Below, in pieces: positions 60,306 to 64,000 of a stretch of DNA of 64,000 bases; position 1 is the first letter of the stretch; each line of letters begins with the position of its first letter. Both the position numbers and the translations under genes were made by a program. The notes beneath the pieces are model-generated. The model ran no database searches and was not told the origin of the DNA. It worked only from the letters and a program-made list of their open reading frames with translations. Source of the stretch: Desulfitobacterium metallireducens DSM 15288 (GTDB lineage: Bacteria > Bacillota > Desulfitobacteriia > Desulfitobacteriales > Desulfitobacteriaceae); NCBI RefSeq assembly GCF_000231405.2, contig NZ_CP007032.1:372001-436000 (forward strand), given 5' to 3'.

Positions 60306-61136
60306 ATGGAAATTAAGTCCGCGTTAGTCATCTTTTTTTCGCCGACTGGCGCAACGAGAAAGGTAGTGTCCTCTTTTGTTCAAGGAATGAATATTGATAA
60401 CATACAAATCGTAAATTTAAACTTAAGCAAAGAGAGGGCAAAACTAAAACTGACTATCAGCTCGGATATTCTTATCATTGGCTTACCTGTTTATGGAAAA
60501 CGAATACCTAAATTCTTATATCCGTTCCTTACAAATATTGAAGGAAATAATAAGCCGGTGGTCTTAATTACTGTCTATGGCAATATCAGTCCAGGGTGGG
60601 CAATGGAAGAACTATATGTCATAACCAGAAGAAGAAATTTAAGGGCTATTGCTTTGGGGAAATTTATAGGTGAACATTCTTTCAGTGTTTCCGCGCTTCC
60701 AATAGCCAAAGGAAGGCCGGATCAGGCCGATTTAAGTGAGGCTAAGATGTTTGGAAAATTAACGGGCGAGAAGTTAATGGCAGCCCAAGGAATCGAAGAT
60801 GCTGAACTAAAATTAGCCAAACCATTAATTGTTGGAAATATGATCACTTTTCTTCATGCGATTTTCCCTCAGAAAAGCGGAAATATTTTCACGAAGCTCC
60901 CGAGCATCAATGTGAATCTATGCCAAATGTGCGGTATTTGCGTTCAAAGCTGCCCGAAGCAAGCGATTGATCGGAATGATCTTAGTATCCGAAGAGATCT
61001 TTGTATTCGCTGTTTTAGCTGCGTAAAAAACTGTCCCAGTGGAGCAAGAGAAATAAAATTTAAAAAAAAGATTGTTGTAACCTGGTTTCTTAATAAGCAG
61101 GGTAGGTTTTCGAAAAAGCCAGAATATATTTTATGA
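60306..61136 (+). CDS. EFR1-type flavodoxin-ferredoxin protein (cassette gene)
   Basis: A 276-residue fusion: N-terminal flavodoxin-like domain (FFSPTGATRKVVSSFVQG, IGLPVYGKRIPKFL, VLITVYGN) and a C-terminal two-cluster ferredoxin (CQMCGICVQSCPKQAI, CIRCFSCVKNCPSGA). This is the EFR1 family layout, linking flavin and [4Fe-4S] electron transfer. ATG 60306 is nine bases after AAGGAG; ATG 60300 is too close. Common in anaerobes. Confidence 0.85.
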   Translation: MEIKSALVIFFSPTGATRKVVSSFVQGMNIDNIQIVNLNLSKERAKLKLTISSDILIIGLPVYGKRIPKFLYPFLTNIEGNNKPVVLITVYGNISPGWAMEELYVITRRRNLRAIALGKFIGEHSFSVSALPIAKGRPDQADLSEAKMFGKLTGEKLMAAQGIEDAELKLAKPLIVGNMITFLHAIFPQKSGNIFTKLPSINVNLCQMCGICVQSCPKQAIDRNDLSIRRDLCIRCFSCVKNCPSGAREIKFKKKIVVTWFLNKQGRFSKKPEYIL

Positions 61137-61171
61137 TTGCTTTAATGCTCTTGGTCACAAGCGCCATCCAT

Positions 61172-61247
61172 CGTATAACAAGGCATTCACGAAACTAGCC
61201 AAGATGTAGGTGGTATGATGCTTCCTGAAAACGCGGGACGTTATGTG
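61172..61247 (+). repeat. attC-like site 23
   Basis: R'' CGTATAAC, R' GTTATGTG; core AGATGTAGGTGGTATGATGC. A half hairpin GCGCC-ATCCAT abuts R'' directly, showing a deletion between hairpin loop and attC. Confidence 0.82.
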
Positions 61248-61364
61248 CAATGGCAATATTAGGGCTGTTTATTGGAGGTGAGCTTTTTCTTCGTTCAACT
61301 CTATAAGATTTAGAAGGAATAAGGACTTCAATGGCCGGAATAGATTCAATTGGGAGGTGTCTAA

Positions 61365-61991
61365 ATGGAAACTATAATATTTCAAGTAATCGGGGTGTTC
61401 GTGTTTGTTATTACTACTTTTATGTCCGGAAAGCTAATTAGAAGGAACACGAATATGGATTTCGTTCAAAAACCTATTAGAGTGGTCCATTTCTGTTACT
61501 GGTTTTTCCTAGTTTTACCGGCATGGATAGAGTTCGTATATCCTGGATATACACGTTTGGACGAAGTATTAAATTTAGAAACCTTACCAGGTAAAATTCC
61601 TGTATTGGTCTTGGGAATCATACTTTTCTTAATTGGAATGTACTATGGTTTAGCTTCTAGCCAACTGTTGGCTAAAATAGGTCGGGGTGCAATGGCATTT
61701 AAGTTTTCTAAGAATGTAGTGGTTAGTGGAGTGTATGATCAGTTAAGAAATCCGATGGCATTGGGGTATTACCTAATGATACTTGGTGTTGGCTTAATGG
61801 CGCATTCTACTTATTTTTTCTTCCTTAATTTGTTTATTATAATTCCCTCACATATATTTTATATAAAATATTTCGAGGAGTTTGAAGTAGAGTTAAGGCT
61901 TGGAAAGTCGTATATAGAATATAAACAACAAACACCGTTCCTTATTCCAAAGGTATTTGTAAAGCTTACAAATCGGAATAAAACATTGTAG
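61365..61991 (+). CDS. Isoprenylcysteine-methyltransferase-like membrane protein (cassette gene)
   Basis: A 208-residue membrane protein of about five helices with the C-terminal ICMT/PEMT-type motif VVSGVYDQLRNPMALGYYLM and a closing EEFEVELRLGKSYIEYKQQT. Members methylate a carboxyl, phospholipid or thiol substrate using SAM bound at that motif; the substrate here is unknown. GGGAGG ribosome site. Alone between sites 23 and 24. Confidence 0.78.
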   Translation: METIIFQVIGVFVFVITTFMSGKLIRRNTNMDFVQKPIRVVHFCYWFFLVLPAWIEFVYPGYTRLDEVLNLETLPGKIPVLVLGIILFLIGMYYGLASSQLLAKIGRGAMAFKFSKNVVVSGVYDQLRNPMALGYYLMILGVGLMAHSTYFFFLNLFIIIPSHIFYIKYFEEFEVELRLGKSYIEYKQQTPFLIPKVFVKLTNRNKTL

Positions 61992-62011
61992 TGATAGGAA
62001 AGTTGCCACTG

Positions 62012-62087
62012 CACATAACATGGCATTCACGAAACTTGCTAAGATGGATGTGGTTAGGACGCTTCATGAACCTGCGAAACGTTATAC
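62012..62087 (+). repeat. attC-like site 24
   Basis: R'' CACATAAC, R' GTTATACG; arms GGCATTCACGAA / TTCATGAACC; core GATGGATGTGGTTAGGACGC. Right outer arm GAAACCGTACGC. Confidence 0.88.
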
Positions 62088-62104
62088 GAAACCGTACGCA
62101 AAGA

Positions 62105-62122
62105 CTGCGCGTCCATGCGCGG
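62105..62122 (+). repeat. GTCCAT-loop hairpin (B type)
   Basis: CTGCGC-GTCCAT-GCGCGG after GAAACCGTACGCAAAGA. Confidence 0.82.
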
Positions 62123-62176
62123 ATTTTCTACAGAAAAGCATAGAGACTAGTTTGTAAATTAGAAGGGGGAATCTTG

Positions 62177-62569
62177 ATGAAAGCAGAAATCAATCTAATT
62201 ACAATTTGGACAAACAATATAGAGAAGATGAAGAATTTTTATAATCAAGTTCTTGGATTTAAGATTGAAAGTGACCTTGGAAGTTATGTTGAATTTGAAA
62301 ATGATGGAGTCCGATTTGCTATTTGTATGAGAGAGGTTATGTATGATTATAGCAACGAATACGATAAAAAGGTAATTGGTCAGGCTTTTGAACTAGCGTT
62401 TCCATGTGAAAATCCGAATGATGTTGATGAATCATTTACACAGTTAGTTACAAAGGGAGCAACTCCTATCCACGAACCACAGAATATGCCTTGGAATCAA
62501 AGAACAGCATTATTTGCAGACCCAGACGGGAATATACATGAGATTTTTGCGAGATTAAGCAAATCATAA
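62177..62569 (+). CDS. Glyoxalase/VOC-family protein (cassette gene)
   Basis: A 130-residue VOC protein: EINLITIWTNNIEKMKNFYN, GVRFAICMRE, AFELAFPCENPNDVDESF and LFADPDGNIHEIFAR with metal Glu. Typical of small-molecule lyases and antibiotic-binding proteins such as bleomycin resistance. ATG 62177 lies eight bases after GGGGG. Alone between sites 24 and 25. Confidence 0.82.
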   Translation: MKAEINLITIWTNNIEKMKNFYNQVLGFKIESDLGSYVEFENDGVRFAICMREVMYDYSNEYDKKVIGQAFELAFPCENPNDVDESFTQLVTKGATPIHEPQNMPWNQRTALFADPDGNIHEIFARLSKS

Positions 62570-62606
62570 TATTCTAATTTAGGTAAAGTATACAGAGGGC
62601 TCAAGG

Positions 62607-62626
62607 GACCGCCGTCCATGGCGGCC
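62607..62626 (+). repeat. GTCCAT-loop hairpin (A type)
   Basis: GACCGCC-GTCCAT-GGCGGCC with one A/C mismatch, followed by GGGGGCATACGGCTT and site 25. Confidence 0.85.
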
Positions 62627-62650
62627 TCTGAATTTGGGGGCATACGGCTT

Positions 62651-62729
62651 AGTATAACAGCGAATTCCCAACACTTAGAGGATGATGAATGTGGTTGGGT
62701 CGCGTCGGGAATTCATACAACGTTATGCG
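62651..62729 (+). repeat. attC-like site 25
   Basis: R'' AGTATAAC, R' GTTATGCG; arms GCGAATTCCCAACAC / GTCGGGAATTC; core GATGAATGTGGTTGGGTCGC. Confidence 0.88.
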
Positions 62730-62749
62730 ATATATCTGATTTTGAGAAG

Positions 62750-63631
62750 GTGATACTGCTGAATTCTTCTGAATTGAAGGATAGGATTAATAGCCTAAGC
62801 ATATGGAAAAGAGGAGAAGAAAGAGCTCCTCATAAACCCCTACTTATCTTATTGGCTCTTGGACAGCTACAAAGTAGGAATAAACAATCTTTATACTATG
62901 AAGAAGTTAGAGAATTGCTTAAAGAATTGCTAGTTGAATTTGGCCCTAGTAGAAAATCCTATCACCCTGAACAACCCTTTGTTAGATTAGCAAACGATGG
63001 AATATGGGAACTCAATACATCTGTTAAGAGAGATGATATTAAGGACAGCTGGTTAATGAAGCATCAAGTTGTCGGCGGCTTTAATGATGAGGTTTATTCT
63101 ATTCTAAATGGTAACGATGGTTTAATTCGAGAAATAGCAGAAATTGTTTTGAACAATCATTTCCCTGATACAATTCACGAGGATATTTTAACATCAGTAG
63201 GTCTTGATTTCGATAAGAAAGTGAGCAAGTTTAGAGATCCGAAGTTCCGAGAAAGAATCCTTAATGCTTATGAATATAGCTGTGCGGTATGTGGTTTTAA
63301 TGTTAGATTGGGAAATAACCTAATCGCTGTAGAAGCTGCTCATATTAAGTGGCATCAAGCAGGGGGGCCGGATTCGGAGGAAAATGGAATTGCATTATGT
63401 GCTATGCATCATAAACTTTTTGACAGGGGTGTCTTTACTATAACTCCATCAAGAATACTTTTAGTTGCGGAAAGGGCGCATGGAACAAGTGGTTTTAATG
63501 ATTGGTTAATGCAGTTTCACGGAAAAGAATTACGCACACCAATTCGTCCTGAATATTATCCTAGGGATACATTTGTTGAATGGCATGTTCATGAAGTCTT
63601 TCATGGACCCGCAAGATATTGCTCGGGTTGA
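62750..63631 (+). CDS. HNH endonuclease of the phosphorothioate-DNA restriction type (cassette gene)
   Basis: About 293 residues. N-terminal SBD-like domain opens LKDRINSLSIWKRGEERAPH and continues KPLLILLALGQL; the C-terminal HNH nuclease has CAVCGFNVRLGN, EAAHIKWHQAGGPDSEENGI and ALCAMHHKLFDRG. This order matches stand-alone type IV restriction enzymes that recognise phosphorothioated (Dnd-modified) DNA. The true start is unclear: GTG 62750 or CTG 62756/62759 after GAGAAGG. Any earlier start would cross attC site 25. Confidence 0.78.
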   Translation: MILLNSSELKDRINSLSIWKRGEERAPHKPLLILLALGQLQSRNKQSLYYEEVRELLKELLVEFGPSRKSYHPEQPFVRLANDGIWELNTSVKRDDIKDSWLMKHQVVGGFNDEVYSILNGNDGLIREIAEIVLNNHFPDTIHEDILTSVGLDFDKKVSKFRDPKFRERILNAYEYSCAVCGFNVRLGNNLIAVEAAHIKWHQAGGPDSEENGIALCAMHHKLFDRGVFTITPSRILLVAERAHGTSGFNDWLMQFHGKELRTPIRPEYYPRDTFVEWHVHEVFHGPARYCSG

Positions 63632-63636
63632 TACAT

Positions 63637-63713
63637 CGCATAACAGCACCTTCCCGAAACTTAGTAAAAGATGGATGCAGAATGACGCTTTGGAAGCTGC
63701 AAAACGTTATACG
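63637..63713 (+). repeat. attC-like site 26
   Basis: R'' CGCATAAC, R' GTTATACG; core AAGATGGATGCAGAATGACGC; imperfect arms CAGCACCTTCC / GGAAGCTGC. Confidence 0.85.
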
Positions 63714-63767
63714 ATATGCTCGTCCTAATATTCATTTTATGCAATTTACTTAGTGGGAGAGGTTAAT

Positions 63768-64000
63768 TTGGAAAAGAATATTCAATTTAGAGAGGCTCGA
63801 CCTGAAGAAATCCAAGCTATCACTGATTTGGTTCTTGGAGTGTTTAATAAGTATGTTGGACATGGTTACTCTGAAGAAGGCCAATCCGCTTTTTGTCTGT
63901 ATTGCAATACAAATGCCATGTTAAAGAGACTAACGGAAGGAATTTCATTTTTCTTAGTAGCGATTTTTGAGCAAAAAATTATCGGAATGATTGAAGTTCG
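63768..64000 (+). CDS. GNAT acetyltransferase, cut by window end (cassette gene)
   Basis: The first 77 residues of a GNAT-like protein: IQFREARPEEIQAITDLVLG opening typical of N-terminal strand and helix, then FFLVAIFEQKIIGMIEV, the strand before the acetyl-CoA loop. TTG start with GGGAGAGG about six bases upstream. The array evidently continues beyond the window. Confidence 0.7.
   Translation, partial: MEKNIQFREARPEEIQAITDLVLGVFNKYVGHGYSEEGQSAFCLYCNTNAMLKRLTEGISFFLVAIFEQKIIGMIEV

Noticed and set aside
41552-62626. GTCCAT hairpins as intrinsic terminators
   Set aside because: Stems are GC-rich but none is followed by a T-run, and some lie at cassette starts upstream of the gene.
62618-62749. 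Extended N-terminus of the HNH nuclease (44 residues)
   Set aside because: The frame begins in hairpin A and crosses attC site 25; it belongs to the previous cassette's end, and family members start near the later position.
39578-63713. CRISPR array
   Set aside because: Repeats are inverted, variable in length and spaced 0.4-2.5 kb apart with genes between; no short regular direct repeats or spacers.

Overview
The window looks like the chromosome of an anaerobic, low-GC Gram-positive bacterium of the Clostridia, most like the Desulfosporosinus/Desulfitobacterium group. The reasons are strong AGGAGG ribosome sites, [FeFe]-hydrogenase maturases (HydE, HydG, HydF), a CitDEF set, DsrE-, DUF438-, DUF1858- and DUF4317-family proteins, a cell-wall-binding repeat 2 protein, and tRNAs with encoded CCA. 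The species assignment is inference; no rRNA is present.

Region by region: 0.1-12.2 kb holds envelope and metal/redox genes. These are Met-rich exported proteins, a polyferredoxin membrane protein, a C_GCAxxG_C_C protein behind a CsoR-type operator, DUF1858 and DUF438 proteins, a DMT transporter, a DUF2318/LolD/FtsX/FtsX operon, and a convergent two-component system whose sensor has a Met-rich outer loop. From 12.5 to 20.9 kb comes an alpha/beta hydrolase and a tRNA-Thr(CGT), then an eroded accessory stretch: gene fragments (one HsdR-like), small membrane and Cys-rich proteins, an HTH-TPR regulator followed by a tiny exported peptide (a candidate RRNPP peptide-signalling pair), an exonuclease and a beta-helix repeat protein. 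From 20.9 to 38.9 kb the content is conventional: DUF4317, DsrE, citDEF, an atypical [FeFe]-hydrogenase divergent from hydE-hydG-hydF, a PHP phosphatase, a heterodimeric ABC exporter, tRNA-Thr(TGT), a CWB2 surface protein and a CTCC-motif permease.

From 39.5 kb to the end of the window the architecture changes completely. About 25 short genes, all on the + strand and functionally unrelated (GNAT acetyltransferases, glyoxalase-fold proteins, flavodoxins, hydrolases, a nitroreductase, an HD protein, a cupin, a HAD phosphatase, a DHFR-like enzyme, a stand-alone HNH nuclease, tiny membrane proteins), are separated by 24 complete and 2 half copies of an imperfect inverted repeat. Its ends read (R/C)nnYAAC and GTTAnnY. 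This is the anatomy of an integron gene-cassette array with attC sites, which is unexpected in a Firmicute. The wreck of a tyrosine recombinase, with stops, frameshifts and an internal deletion, lies just upstream in the same orientation.

These attC sites differ from the usual ones. They share a conserved apical core (about GATGnATGnGGTTnGGACGC). At many junctions the pairing continues outside the site through arms GCGTACGG/CCGTACGC. Many are also flanked by small GC hairpins with a fixed GTCCAT loop and covarying stems. One cassette has been duplicated with a breakpoint at the predicted GTT crossover. The composite junction (hairpin, extended attC, hairpin) is the best candidate here for an undescribed system.
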